From assembly GCA_046349775.1 (NCBI GenBank), contig JAXMBS010000068.1, positions 1 to 30,271 on the forward strand: 30,271 nucleotides of DNA, written 5' to 3'. Source of the DNA: JAEUIG01 sp046349775 (GTDB taxonomy: Bacteria; Planctomycetota; Planctomycetia; Planctomycetales; Planctomycetaceae). Positions within the stretch are counted from its first letter, which is position 1; every line of letters starts with the position of its first letter. Of the stretch, positions 1-7,937 are shown in pieces. The notes below the pieces were generated by a model that worked only from the letters and a program-made list of their open reading frames with translations, was not told where the DNA came from and did not search any database. The translations under genes were made by a program, and so were the position numbers.

Positions 1-288
1 GAAGGCGTAGGCAACGGTCGCCGGATCGGATGAATGGCAGTAGCCGACGACCTTCATGTACGACATGCTGCCGCCGAACGACCAGCCGAGCGCCCCCAGC
101 GCCGCAAACGCAACCGCCCGGCGCCGCCAGTCCTCGCGCCCCGCCGCCATGACGATCCCCAGCGCAGCGAGCGCGCCGGCCATGGCGGCGCCGATCTCAT
201 GCCCGAACTGCCCGCGGATCCGCCAGCCCAGCGACATCGCTGCCGCCGTGAGCAAATACAGGTACGCATTGTTGAGACGTGGCGACAT
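1..288 (-). CDS. Hypothetical multi-pass membrane protein, N-terminal part, cut by window edge
   Basis: The reading frame is open from an ATG at 288 to the window edge, giving the first 96 residues. The N-terminus (MSPRLNNAYLYLLTAAAMSL) leads into a hydrophobic stretch and a GWRIRGQFGHE motif. Further hydrophobic stretches follow at about residues 34-48 and 59-72, the second glycine-rich (WSFGGSMSY). This looks like an integral membrane protein. My impression is that proteins with a GWxIRGQxGHE-type N-terminus occur in Planctomycetes next to sulfatases and similar genes, but I cannot name a function. It is on the same strand as the sulfatase downstream of it, with a gap of about 60 bases, so co-transcription is possible. 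The 3' part lies outside the window. Confidence 0.65.
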   Translation of the reverse strand, partial: MSPRLNNAYLYLLTAAAMSLGWRIRGQFGHEIGAAMAGALAALGIVMAAGREDWRRRAVAFAALGALGWSFGGSMSYMKVVGYCHSSDPATVAYAF

Positions 289-350
289 GCAGAATCACAA
301 TCACGGCAGGCAGGGGACGGCGGCAGAAACCCCGGAATACCCAGCCCGGT

Positions 351-1688
351 CTACGGGATCGGGTAATCCTCACTGGCAATCGGCGTCTCGCGCAGCAGCT
401 TCTCTGCCTGCGCCAGGATGTCCGGATGTGCGGCTGCGAGGTTGTGCTGCTCGCCAGGGTCATTCGCCAGGTCGTACAACTCAATCGGTGAGTTCTTGCC
501 GTTGCGGACGGCTTTCCAGTCACCGAAGCGAACCGCCTGATCGTAAGACTCCCGGACGTGGCCGTAGTCCCAATACAGCGTGCGCGCCGTGGGCGCCGCC
601 GGATCGTCGCGCAACAGGGGCGCGATCGACACGCCGTCGAGACCGGCCGGCGGACCAAATCCGGCTAGTTCGGCCAGCGTCGGGAATACATCGGGAAACC
701 AGACGACGGCGTCGCAGGTCGTTCCTCTGGGAACGTGTCCAGGCCAGCGGACAAGCAGCGGTACACGCAGGCCCCCCTCGTACAGGTCGCGCTTGCTGCC
801 GCGACAGGGGCCATTGCTGTCGAAGAACTCGACGTCGTGCAGTTTCTCGGCCGACGGCCCATTGTCGCTGGTGAAGAAGACGATCGTCTCGCGATCGACG
901 CCAAGCCTGCGAAGCAGGTCCATGATCCGGCCGACCGAAGAATCAAGCCGCGTCACCATCGCGGCGTAGTTTTTTTCGACTTCGGGCCAGTCCCGATCGG
1001 TGTACGGCGTCTGGCTGGGAACCGGCAGCGAATCGGGGGACGTCTTGGCGGCGTCCGACCAGTGCGGCTGCGTGTCGGCAAAATACAGGCAGAACGGCCG
1101 GTCGCGTTGCTGCTCAATGAACGCCAATGCCTGCTCCAGAAACAGATCGGGCGTGTACTGCCCGCGAGCGCCGCCGCGATTGCCGCCGAGAAACACCATC
1201 CGGTCGTCGTCCCACAGGAATGACGGGAAGTAGAAGTGCGCCTCGGTGTGGTTGAGCTGCCCGAAGAACCGATCGAAGCCCTGGGACGAGGGGACACCGC
1301 GCGTCCCGGCATCCCCGAGCCCCCACTTGCCGATCATGCCGGTACGATAGCCGGCCTGCTTGAGAACTTCGGCGATCGTGACGTCATCCGGCCGCAGCGA
1401 CATGCCCACCGGCTGATTGTCGCGGATGCGGCAATGCCCAGTGTGCAGGCCGGTCATCAACGTGCAGCGGGAAGGGGCGCAGACGCACGCGCCGGCGTAG
1501 GCCTGAGTGAATCGCAACCCTTCGGCAGCGAGCCGATCGATGTTGGGCGTCTGAATCCGCGGCTGGCCATAACACCCGAGGTCGCCGAAACCGAGGTCAT
1601 CGGCCATGATGAAGACGATGTTCGGAGGTTGCGCGTCGACCGCAGTCGCCGTGCAGATAATGGCCAGCAGCCACGCGTACTGTCGCAT
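351..1688 (-). CDS. Secreted sulfatase, formylglycine-dependent (S1 family, arylsulfatase A-like)
   Basis: A 445-residue protein expected to hydrolyse a sulfate ester in the periplasm, probably on a polysaccharide, as is usual for the large planctomycete sulfatase sets. Residues 1-19 form a signal peptide ending around VDA-QPP. The metal ligands IMADDLGFGD (Asp30, Asp31) follow. The formylglycine signature CAPSR starts at Cys70 and continues into TLMTG. Further family motifs are the GKWGLG segment, the second metal-site SDNGPS segment and a C-terminal LYDLANDPGEQHNLA block. Length is normal for the family and the frame is uninterrupted. The substrate cannot be read from the sequence. It is not obviously in an operon with a carbohydrate-degradation gene. 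Activity requires a formylglycine-generating enzyme or anaerobic maturase, not seen in this window. Confidence 0.93.
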   Translation of the reverse strand: MRQYAWLLAIICTATAVDAQPPNIVFIMADDLGFGDLGCYGQPRIQTPNIDRLAAEGLRFTQAYAGACVCAPSRCTLMTGLHTGHCRIRDNQPVGMSLRPDDVTIAEVLKQAGYRTGMIGKWGLGDAGTRGVPSSQGFDRFFGQLNHTEAHFYFPSFLWDDDRMVFLGGNRGGARGQYTPDLFLEQALAFIEQQRDRPFCLYFADTQPHWSDAAKTSPDSLPVPSQTPYTDRDWPEVEKNYAAMVTRLDSSVGRIMDLLRRLGVDRETIVFFTSDNGPSAEKLHDVEFFDSNGPCRGSKRDLYEGGLRVPLLVRWPGHVPRGTTCDAVVWFPDVFPTLAELAGFGPPAGLDGVSIAPLLRDDPAAPTARTLYWDYGHVRESYDQAVRFGDWKAVRNGKNSPIELYDLANDPGEQHNLAAAHPDILAQAEKLLRETPIASEDYPIP

Positions 1689-1784
1689 TTCTCAACTCGC
1701 AGGGTGACGAAGCGAGCTGATCTTCGCGCCCGATCTGACTGGCGTCAACGCGCATGGCCAACTCGTCGGCGCATCACGGTTAGA

Positions 1785-1977
1785 GGAAGGCACGCAGATC
1801 GCGCAGATTTCAGAGGTCAGCTGTGATCACGCCTTGTCGCCTGCCTCATAAGCGCCGAAGTCCATCTCCGTGGCAAAGCGAGTTTTCCGTCGTGTGTCCA
1901 TGGTTGATTCGTCTTGAACCACGAAGACAAAGAGCACCATGAAAAAGCCATCTGCGCAAATCTCTTCGATCTGCCGG
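1785..1977. repeat. Nested inverted pair of degenerate short-word repeats in a gene-free stretch
   Basis: The roughly 310 bases between the sulfatase start and the end of mutL hold no gene. The outer pair is 1785-1816 (GCAGATCGCGCAGATTT) against 1949-1977, the same word reversed (CTGCGCAAATCT). The inner pair is 1881-1909 (reverse) against 1917-1949, built on CCACGAAGACAAAGAGCACC. Arms are similar but not identical. The arrangement could fold in RNA. It belongs to the same general class as the other junction repeats in this window. Confidence 0.6.
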
Positions 1978-2000
1978 AATTCCAGCCCCTCTTCGCCGCT

Positions 2001-3976
2001 TCACCCAGTCGGGCTGAATCCGCCGTTGATCGAGGTCCGTCGCGACAAAGTCTTCATGCCGTCGGACGCCCGTGCGCAATGAAAGCGCGTCATGACCAGG
2101 GTGACGCTGTGCCAGCAGACTTTCGATTTCTCCTGCGAGAGGCGATGCCCCGCCTTGATCGCCGCCTTGCACGCCATCATGCAACAGGCTGTCGATCAGG
2201 TCCCGCCGTGCGTCGCCTGCTGTCCGCGGAGCCGAGCTTGCCTGACCACCGCCTTCAGCAGCTCCGCCGGATCGGCTTTCGACAGCAGCGTCGGATACCC
2301 CGTCACCGCTACCGTCTGCCCTGCCACCCACGTCAGCCCCAGCTCCGCCAAGACGTCCGCCTGGTCTAGCACCAGCGCCGCCTCCGCGCCGACAGCTCGA
2401 TCGGAACGGGCATCAAGAGTCGCTGCACTTCCACCTGGTTGGCCAGCACCCGCCGGCGGAAGTGCTCGTACAGAATCCGCTCGTGCCGCGTGCTGGTCGA
2501 TGACCGTCAGCCCCCGCCAGTTTCGACGACAAGGTAGCAGTCGTGAACCTGCATGGGCGCGGGAAGATGATCGGCTGTCGGATGTCGGAAGTCGGATCAT
2601 GGGACATCGCCGATGTCCGTTCTCCGACCTCTGACCTCCGACCTCCGATTTCCTCTCGCTGACCGCTGATAGCTGACAGCTCGCTGCCGACCTCCGACCT
2701 CTGACCTCCGACCTCCGCCAACGGCATCCACGGCGTCGTCGGCTGCCGCGCGGCTTCCAGCTTCCGCTTCGCGGCGGTCCAGCTCGTCAACGACCGCCTC
2801 CAGATCCGACAGGTCCTCGTTCGGCTTCCAGTTTGCCAGTTGATCCTTCGCCCAGGTCGTGAACTCCAGTTGGGCCTGCACCGCCTGCGGTGAATCCGGA
2901 TCAGGTCGCGGCGGCGCCGGCGAGAGGGCGAGCGATGATCCACGCCCTTCCACGCTCAGGACCGAATCCAGGTTCATCCCCAGAAACCGCGTCCGCAGCG
3001 TCGAGAGCAGTTGCCAGCAGCCGCTGGCCATCCTGAAAACGGACCTCGAACTTGCACGGATGGACGTTGACGTCGACGAGGTCCGGCGGCATCTCCAGGA
3101 ACAGGAAGGCGATCGGATACCGGCCGACCATCATCAGGCCCCGGTACGCCTCTGACAGCAGCGCTGCGCGAGCGATCCTGAATCCAGCGTCCATTGAGGA
3201 ACAGGTACTCGTCCCCGCGGGTCGACTTGCTCTGGCTCGGATGGGCGACGTACCCCCACAGCCGCACACCTCCATGTTCCGATTCGACCGGGATCAGGCT
3301 CTGGGCCAGTTCACTGAAGAACGTTTCCGTACCGCTGGAAGAACTGCTCCGTCGCCGGCAGTTCATGCACAGAGCGCATGTTGCGCCGCAGCACCAGATG
3401 CAGCCGCGGTTCGCGAGCCGCGATTCGCGTGAAGTGTTCGGCCGCATGGGCGAACTCCGTCGAAGCGGTCTTCAGGAACTTCCGCCGCACCGGTGTGTTG
3501 AGGAACAGCTCGCGGACTTCGATGCACGTCCCGGGCGCGCAGCCGCACGGGCGCGGCTCCTTGACAATCCCACCGTCGACATCCAGTTCGCGGCCGAGCT
3601 CCTCTTCACGCGGGCGGCTGCGGATGCGGAACCGCGACACTTCGGCAATCGACGCCAGCGCCTCGCCCCGGAAGCCCAGCGTATGTACGCGAAACAGGTC
3701 GTCAGCGTCGCGGATCTTGCTCGTCGCGTGGCTCGTGACCGCCAGTTCCAGATCGTCCGGATGAATCCCCTCGCCGTCATCGACGATCCGGATCAGCTCG
3801 CTGCCGCCTTGTTCCAGGTCGATCTCGATCCGCGTCGCCAGCGCATCGACGCTGTTCTCCAGCAGTTCCTTCAGGACGCTCGCGGGACGTTCGATGACTT
3901 CCCCGGCGGCGATCTTGTTGACCACCGACGCCGACAGCTTGTGAATCCGCGTCCCCGCCTCCGTGATCGCCGCCAT
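2001..3976 (-). pseudogene. mutL: DNA mismatch repair protein MutL, reading frame broken by many single-base indels
   Basis: MutL couples mismatch recognition by MutS to strand nicking. The ATG at 3976 begins MAAITEAGTRIHKLSASVV. The N-terminal GHKL ATPase motifs are intact: NKIAAGEVIERPASVLKELL, DDGEGI and TLGFRGEALASIAEVS. Frame changes fall near 3330, 3165 and 3020, then several more between 2550 and 2050. Read across frames, the protein continues with LFLNGRWIQDRS, YRGLMMVGRYPIAFLFLEMP, VDVNVHPCKFEVRF and LLSTLRTRFLGMNL, then a linker. The C-terminal domain follows with GLTVIDQHA and HERILYEHFRRRVLANQ, which together carry the metal-dependent endonuclease motif, then VTGYPTLLSKADPAELLKAV, DLIDSLLH, IESLLAQRH and HGRPT. 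At least seven indels are needed. Because motifs survive on both sides of each shift, sequencing or assembly error is more likely than decay. The exact 3' end is uncertain; 2001 is the best stop I can see. Confidence 0.85.
2571..2718. repeat. Heptamer repeat block inside the mutL linker
   Basis: About 148 bases made of 7-base words. The words at 2571-2600 run forward (GTCGGATGTCGGAAGTCGGA). Those at 2617-2652 and 2687-2718 run in reverse (CCGACCTCTGACCTCCGACC). Between them, at about 2657-2686, lies a second word family (GCTGACCGCTGATAGCTGAC). The same CCGACCT word recurs at 15242-15281 between lpxA and the oxidoreductase. The block sits where MutL has its flexible linker, between the ATPase and C-terminal domains. 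Confidence 0.7.
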
Positions 3977-4001
3977 CCTGTCTCGTCCTGACTGAAAAGT
4001 G

Positions 4002-4235
4002 GAAACCACGGAATACACGGAAATCACGGAAGGCGAAACTGACCGACGACCGCGAGATTCGAATGCGTTTGAATGAGGAAGGCAGGAGAAAAAAGGACCG
4101 AAGTGTATCCTCCTGCTTTCCTGGGTTCCTGCATTCCTAACCTTTCCGCTAGACGCACAAACTCGTTGCGTGCCAGCGGGACCATTCTAGATCCGCCCGC
4201 TTTTCTTCCGCTGCTTCCGTGTATTCCGTGGTTCC
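4002..4235. repeat. Nested inverted repeats upstream of mutL (CACGGAATA family outside, AGGAATGC family inside)
   Basis: The outer arms are 4002-4035, built on the 9-base word CACGGAATA/CACGGAAAT/CACGGAAGG, and 4214-4235, its reverse (TTCCGTGTATTCCGTGG). The inner arms are 4071-4098 (GAATGAGGAAGGCAGGAG) and 4106-4147, its reverse form (CTTTCCTGGGTTCCTGC). The block fills the space between mutL and the next gene on the same strand. No other feature is seen here. The CACGGAATA family recurs at 5010-5168. Confidence 0.7.
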
Positions 4236-4239
4236 AGTT

Positions 4240-4845
4240 CTAATCACGCTGCGGCTGGTTCGCAACGTTCGGCGTGGGCAGCGGCGCGCGAGTCTGGCCG
4301 GCGTCGATGTGGAACTCGTCGATCAATTCCTGGCGCCGCTCCGCAACCCGTTCGTCGAACTGCGACAGCACGTCCAGCGCCCGGTCGCGAGTCGTCACCA
4401 GTCCGATGATCAGAAACTGAATGATCGCCAGGAAATAGCAGACCCACCCGACGGTGGACTTCAGAATGACGGCGATGATCGCAAACACCGCAGACGAGCG
4501 GCTGAGATGCTGGGCCCCGATGCCGCGCAAGATCGGCCAGGCGTTCGCTCGAATGGCCTGCCACCAGGATTGACCGGGCTCGCGGTGAAACTTCGGCGGC
4601 CCCGAATGAATGATGCTGAACAGGTCCTGGTCCGGCATGGCTTCAATGACGGCGATCGCCAGCATCAGCCGCAGCGCCGTCAGCAGCCAGTTTTCTTCGG
4701 AGACGTTCCAGTCCCACTTCGCCTCCAGCAGCCCCGCGACAAACAGCTCGAAATTCTTCGTGGCCACCAGCAGCAACAGCGAGCCGCGGAACCACTGCTC
4801 AATGTCTTTTTCCAGCTCGTTGTCGAGCTGCTGCAGCACCGGCAT
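4240..4845 (-). CDS. Hypothetical membrane-associated protein, possibly longer at the 5' end
   Basis: A 201-residue protein I do not recognise. Residues 21-42 (WFRGSLLLLVATKNFELFVA), 55-68 and 118-150 are hydrophobic. The last of these, running through VFAIIAVILKSTVGWVCYFL, looks like a two-pass hairpin. The C-terminal region is charged and acidic (QFDERVAERRQELIDEF), ending in a proline-rich tail. The ATG at 4845 is the first in frame, but sequence upstream looks coding. In other frames, 4975 to about 4868 reads VTGGFFKRAIFDPLLTPIV and then ARYTVKFLAIARF. Two single-base shifts (near 4916 and 4868) would join these to the ORF and give about 245 residues starting from a GTG at 4975. No function is assigned. 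Confidence 0.55.
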   Translation of the reverse strand: MPVLQQLDNELEKDIEQWFRGSLLLLVATKNFELFVAGLLEAKWDWNVSEENWLLTALRLMLAIAVIEAMPDQDLFSIIHSGPPKFHREPGQSWWQAIRANAWPILRGIGAQHLSRSSAVFAIIAVILKSTVGWVCYFLAIIQFLIIGLVTTRDRALDVLSQFDERVAERRQELIDEFHIDAGQTRAPLPTPNVANQPQRD

Positions 4846-5009
4846 CCGCCGGCTGGGATACCGCCCGGAAAGCGGGCAATGGCCAGAAACTTCACCGTGT
4901 ACCGCGCGTCGCCGGCCGGACGATCGGCGTCAGCAGCGGATCAAAGATCGCACGTTTGAAGAAGCCGCCAGTCACGTCGAGGTTCAGAACTCAATGAAAC
5001 CGCTTTATG

Positions 5010-5168
5010 AACCACGGAACACACGGAAGAAACGCAAAGCAGATCAGCCGCGACAGCCGCCGCGAAAAAACAAAGCTTGATCAATCCTGCTGTTCGTTAT
5101 TTTCGCGTCTTTCGCGGTTACTTTTTGCTTCGTTCGCCTTTCCGTGAATTCCGTGTATTCCGTGGTTA
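5010..5168. repeat. Inverted pair of the CACGGAATA-type 9-base repeat
   Basis: The left arm at 5010-5039 reads ACCACGGAACACACGGAAG. The right arm at 5136-5168 is the reverse form (TTCCGTGAATTCCGTGTATT then CCGTGGTTATT). The spacer at 5040-5135 also contains reverse-type words (TCGCGTCTTTCGCGG). The block lies between the stop of serC (5185) and the 5' side of the 4240-4845 gene. It is the same family as 4002-4235. Confidence 0.7.
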
Positions 5169-5184
5169 TTTGATTTTTGTGCGC

Positions 5185-6264
5185 CTACCCCTGTGTCCGC
5201 TCGAACTCGCGCATCGCATCCACGAGCGCATCGACACCCGCCGGAGGGAACGCATTGTAAATGCTCGCCCGCATCCCACCCACGCTGCGATGTCCTTTGA
5301 GGCCGTCGAGCCCGCGCTGTTCGGCAAACGCGATGAACCGCTTGTCCACCGCCTCATTGCCGGTGACAAACGTCACGTTCATCAGCGAACGGCTGTCCCG
5401 GTCGGCCGTGCTGCGGAACATCGGGCTCGTGTCCAGGCAGTCGTACAGCTTCGCCGCCTTCTGCTCATTCTGCTGAGCGATGGCCTCCAGTCCCCCCTTC
5501 TTCAGGAGCCACTTGAAGACCAGCCCCATGACGTAAATCACAAACGTCGGTGGCGTGTTGTAGCACGAATCATTCTCCGCATGGATCCGGTACTGCAGCA
5601 TGTCCGGGATGTCGAGCGCCGCCGACTTCACCAGGTCGTCCCGGATGATGACCAGCGTCACTCCGGCGGGGCCGAGGTTCTTCTGCGAGCCGGCGTAGAT
5701 CAGTCCGTACTTCCCGACGTCGATCGGCCGCGAAAAGATGTCACTGCTGGCGTCGCACACCAGGAATGCGTTCGCCGGCGGCTGCGGGCGCCTTGCGGAA
5801 CTGCGTTCCAAAGATCAAAAAGCTATTCGACGTGAAGTGCACGTATTTCGGCCGCTGGCTGTAACTGACGGCGTCCGGAATGTACGAATGGTTCCGGTCC
5901 TTCGAGTTGCACGCGATGTGGACCGTGCCGTACCGCCGCGCCTGCTCGACGGCCTTCTCCGACCACGCCCCGGTCACCAGATAATCCGCGGTGTCCCCCT
6001 TCGTCAGGAAGTTCATCGGCACCTGGAAGAACTGCGTCGACGCCCTGCAGAAACAGGACGCGGTAGTTGTCCGGAATCCTCGCCAGCGTGCGGCAATCGG
6101 CGTCAGCCTGTGCCAGCACGGCGGAGAACGCCTTCCCGCGATGCGAGTGCTCCAGAATCCCGATGCCGGTCTTGCCCAGCGACAGAGGTTGTCGCGGGCT
6201 TCTTCGAGGACCCCGGACGGCAGGACCGCCGACCGGGGGAGAAATTGAAAATGCGTTGCGTCAT
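5185..6264 (-). pseudogene. serC: Phosphoserine aminotransferase, reading frame broken by several indels
   Basis: SerC is the PLP enzyme that converts 3-phosphohydroxypyruvate to phosphoserine in serine biosynthesis, and it also acts in the pyridoxal phosphate pathway. The ATG at 6264 gives MTQRIFNFSPG. Frame changes follow near 6230, 6190, 6035 and 5785. Read across them, the protein runs AVLPSGVLEEARDN, GKTGIGILEHSHRGKAF, RIPDNYRVLFLQG, STQFFQVPMNFLTKGDTADY, HFTSN, IFGTQFRKAP, FLVCDASSDIFSRPID and YAGSQKNLGPAGVTLVIIRD. The last contains the Schiff-base lysine in SQKN. The final 208 residues are in one intact frame to the stop at 5185. Total size and motif order are normal for SerC. At least four single-base indels are needed, yet the residues are otherwise conserved, so sequence error is the simplest explanation. 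Confidence 0.88.
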
Positions 6265-6312
6265 GATTTTGTAAGTAGGCGTTTTGCCCGCGAGACGCGT
6301 GCGTCGGGGGTT

Positions 6313-6388
6313 GGGTGCCACTGGCTTTGCCAGTGCAATTTCAATGGGGCGATCTGCTGGCATCGCACTGGCGGAGCCAGTGGCACCC
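6313..6388. repeat. REP-like palindromic pair
   Basis: Two 24-base copies in opposite orientation lie at 6313-6336 and 6365-6388. They match in 22 of 24 positions. Each copy is itself a hairpin: CACTGGC-TTT-GCCAGTG on the left and CACTGGC-GGA-GCCAGTG on the right. Flanking bases GGGTGC and GCACCC extend the pairing of the two copies with each other. The pair sits in the roughly 300-base gap between the divergent serC and the gene at 6563. Nothing else is seen in that gap apart from the promoter candidate at 6548. Confidence 0.85.
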
Positions 6389-6547
6389 CTCCCAAATACG
6401 TGGGGCTGTCAATCTTACCAGCGACCCGTCACACGACGCAGCGGTTCGCAGGCGGCCCGACCTGAATGGCTTCCGACTCTATAGTTTGCGCGCACGATGA
6501 CCGTCAACGGAGCCAGTCAGACAAAGGTGAGCCCCCGCTCCCGGCCG

Positions 6548-6556
6548 TGGTATGAT
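6548..6556 (+). promoter_or_regulatory. Candidate extended -10 element, possibly giving a leaderless transcript
   Basis: TGGTATGAT matches an extended -10 box (TG-n-TATGAT). A transcript starting about 7 bases downstream would begin at or next to the ATG at 6563, leaving no leader. No convincing -35 box lies 16-18 bases upstream. Confidence 0.4.
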
Positions 6557-6562
6557 GCGGTG

Positions 6563-6889
6563 ATGGCCGAACGCCGCCCCCTCCTGAAACGCATCACTCT
6601 GTGGATTGCGGCGGCTGTTCTCTTGTTCGTCTGGTGCTTGGCAACCTTGCCCGTCGCGGATGTCATGGCGGATCGGTATCCGGTGACAGCGCCAGTGGTC
6701 CTTGCCGTTTATGCTCCCGCTGTTGTCGTTATGGCACATATGCCGGAGGCGGCGCGGGATGCGTATACCGCTTACGTCGACTGGGCCAGACCGAAGCTGC
6801 GCCGACTTATCTTTAATTATATCGACCCACTACCGGGAATTCGCCGCCCGCAGATCGCTCCTATGTTTGCGTCGCCGGCACCGATATGA
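6563..6889 (+). CDS. Small hypothetical inner-membrane protein
   Basis: A 108-residue protein, not recognised by family. A basic N-terminus (MAERRPLLKR) precedes a transmembrane helix at about residues 11-29 (ITLWIAAAVLLFVWCLATL). A second hydrophobic stretch follows at about 43-60 (APVVLAVYAPAVVVMA). The C-terminal part is soluble and proline-rich (LPGIRRPQIAPMF). An ATG 66 bases upstream (6497) is in frame, but the sequence between the two looks non-coding. The 6563 start is preferred because the membrane helix then follows a typical positively charged leader and a -10-like box ends just before it. The stop at 6887-6889 is 43 bases before prs. Confidence 0.55.
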   Translation: MAERRPLLKRITLWIAAAVLLFVWCLATLPVADVMADRYPVTAPVVLAVYAPAVVVMAHMPEAARDAYTAYVDWARPKLRRLIFNYIDPLPGIRRPQIAPMFASPAPI

Positions 6890-6932
6890 TGAACTTCGCG
6901 TCCATTTTTCCTTCACGGCTCGAACTGCGCCC

Positions 6933-7937
6933 ATGCGTCCACAACCTGTCAGCGGTCCCCGGCCGCAGCCGTTTCAGCCCCCCCAGGGGGAGCTCTCGCT
7001 GCTGGCCGGCTCCGCCAATCCCTATTTCGCCCGGCGCATCGCCGACGCCCTGAAAGTGCCGCTGACCCCCTGCGAAGCGCATTACTTCAGCGAAGGCAAC
7101 GTCTTCGTCCGCATCCTGGAGAACGTCCGCGGCCGCGACTGCTACATCATCCAGGGCATTCACCACCCGGTGAACGACAACTTCGTCGAGCTGCTGTTCT
7201 GGATCGACGCCCTCCGCCGCGCCAGCGCCCAGCACGTGACGGCAGTGATTCCGTTCTTCAGCTACGCCAAGGGAGACAAAAAAGACGAGCCGCGCGTCTC
7301 GATCCGCGCCCGCGTCTGCGCGGATGCCATCGAAGCGGCCGGAGCGGATCGGGTGCTCACGATGGATCTGCACTCCCCCCAGATCCAGGGCTTCTTTCAC
7401 GTCCCGGTCGATCACCTCTACGCCCGCTACGTCCTCTGCGACCACATTAAGTCACTCGGAATCACGGATCTGGTCGTCTGCAGCCCGGACGTCGGCTTCG
7501 CGAAAGGGGCCTCGGCGTACGCGAACTACCTCGGCGTGCCGGTCGTCATCGGCAACAAGACCCGCCGCGAACACAACGAAGAAGCCGAAGTCCTGGAAGT
7601 CATCGGCCATGTGGAAGGCCGCAACGTCCTGATCGCGGACGACTTCACGATCTCCGGCGGCACGCTGGTCTCGATGGCGAACGTGCTGCGGGCGCGGGGC
7701 GCGAAAGACATCTACGCGTGCGTCTCACACGGCGTGCTCTCCCGCGGGGCCGCGCAGCGAATCGGAGACAGTGCCATCAAGAAGATGTTCATGACCGATT
7801 CGATCGAGCCGCAGCAGACGCCGTTTCCAGCGAATATTGAAGTCGTCTCGGTTGCCCGGCTGTTCGCCGAGGCGATCCAATCGATTCACGACCGCACCAG
7901 CGTGAGCATGCTGTTCCCCGATCCGCCGGCGGAGTGA
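6933..7937 (+). CDS. prs: Ribose-phosphate pyrophosphokinase (PRPP synthetase), divergent type
   Basis: A 334-residue enzyme expected to make PRPP from ribose 5-phosphate and ATP for purine, pyrimidine, histidine, tryptophan and NAD synthesis. The fold is that of two tandem phosphoribosyltransferase-type domains. Visible motifs are FSEGNVFVRILENVRGRDCY near residue 48, an ATP-side segment FFSYAKGDKKDEPR near 108, the ribose-phosphate-side DLHSPQIQGFF at 145-155, and the PRPP loop DDFTISGGT at 236-244. The usual bacterial PRPP loop is DDxxDTGGT/DTAGT. Here the second acidic residue is absent and the loop resembles the DDLVQSGGT form of phosphate-independent class II enzymes known from plants. 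The ATG at 6933 was chosen because the frame upstream of it is unrelated sequence overlapping the preceding gene. No clear ribosome binding site is visible. Confidence 0.88.
   Translation: MRPQPVSGPRPQPFQPPQGELSLLAGSANPYFARRIADALKVPLTPCEAHYFSEGNVFVRILENVRGRDCYIIQGIHHPVNDNFVELLFWIDALRRASAQHVTAVIPFFSYAKGDKKDEPRVSIRARVCADAIEAAGADRVLTMDLHSPQIQGFFHVPVDHLYARYVLCDHIKSLGITDLVVCSPDVGFAKGASAYANYLGVPVVIGNKTRREHNEEAEVLEVIGHVEGRNVLIADDFTISGGTLVSMANVLRARGAKDIYACVSHGVLSRGAAQRIGDSAIKKMFMTDSIEPQQTPFPANIEVVSVARLFAEAIQSIHDRTSVSMLFPDPPAE

Noticed and set aside
56..874. Long plus-strand open frame over the first sulfatase
   Set aside because: It is antisense to the sulfatase and to the partial membrane gene, has Arg/Pro/Ser-rich composition and no recognisable motif; a GC-rich shadow frame.
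4002..5168. Insertion sequence or composite transposon, considered because of inverted repeats around a small gene
   Set aside because: The arms are degenerate 9-base word arrays, and the enclosed gene has no transposase motif or target-site duplication that I can see.
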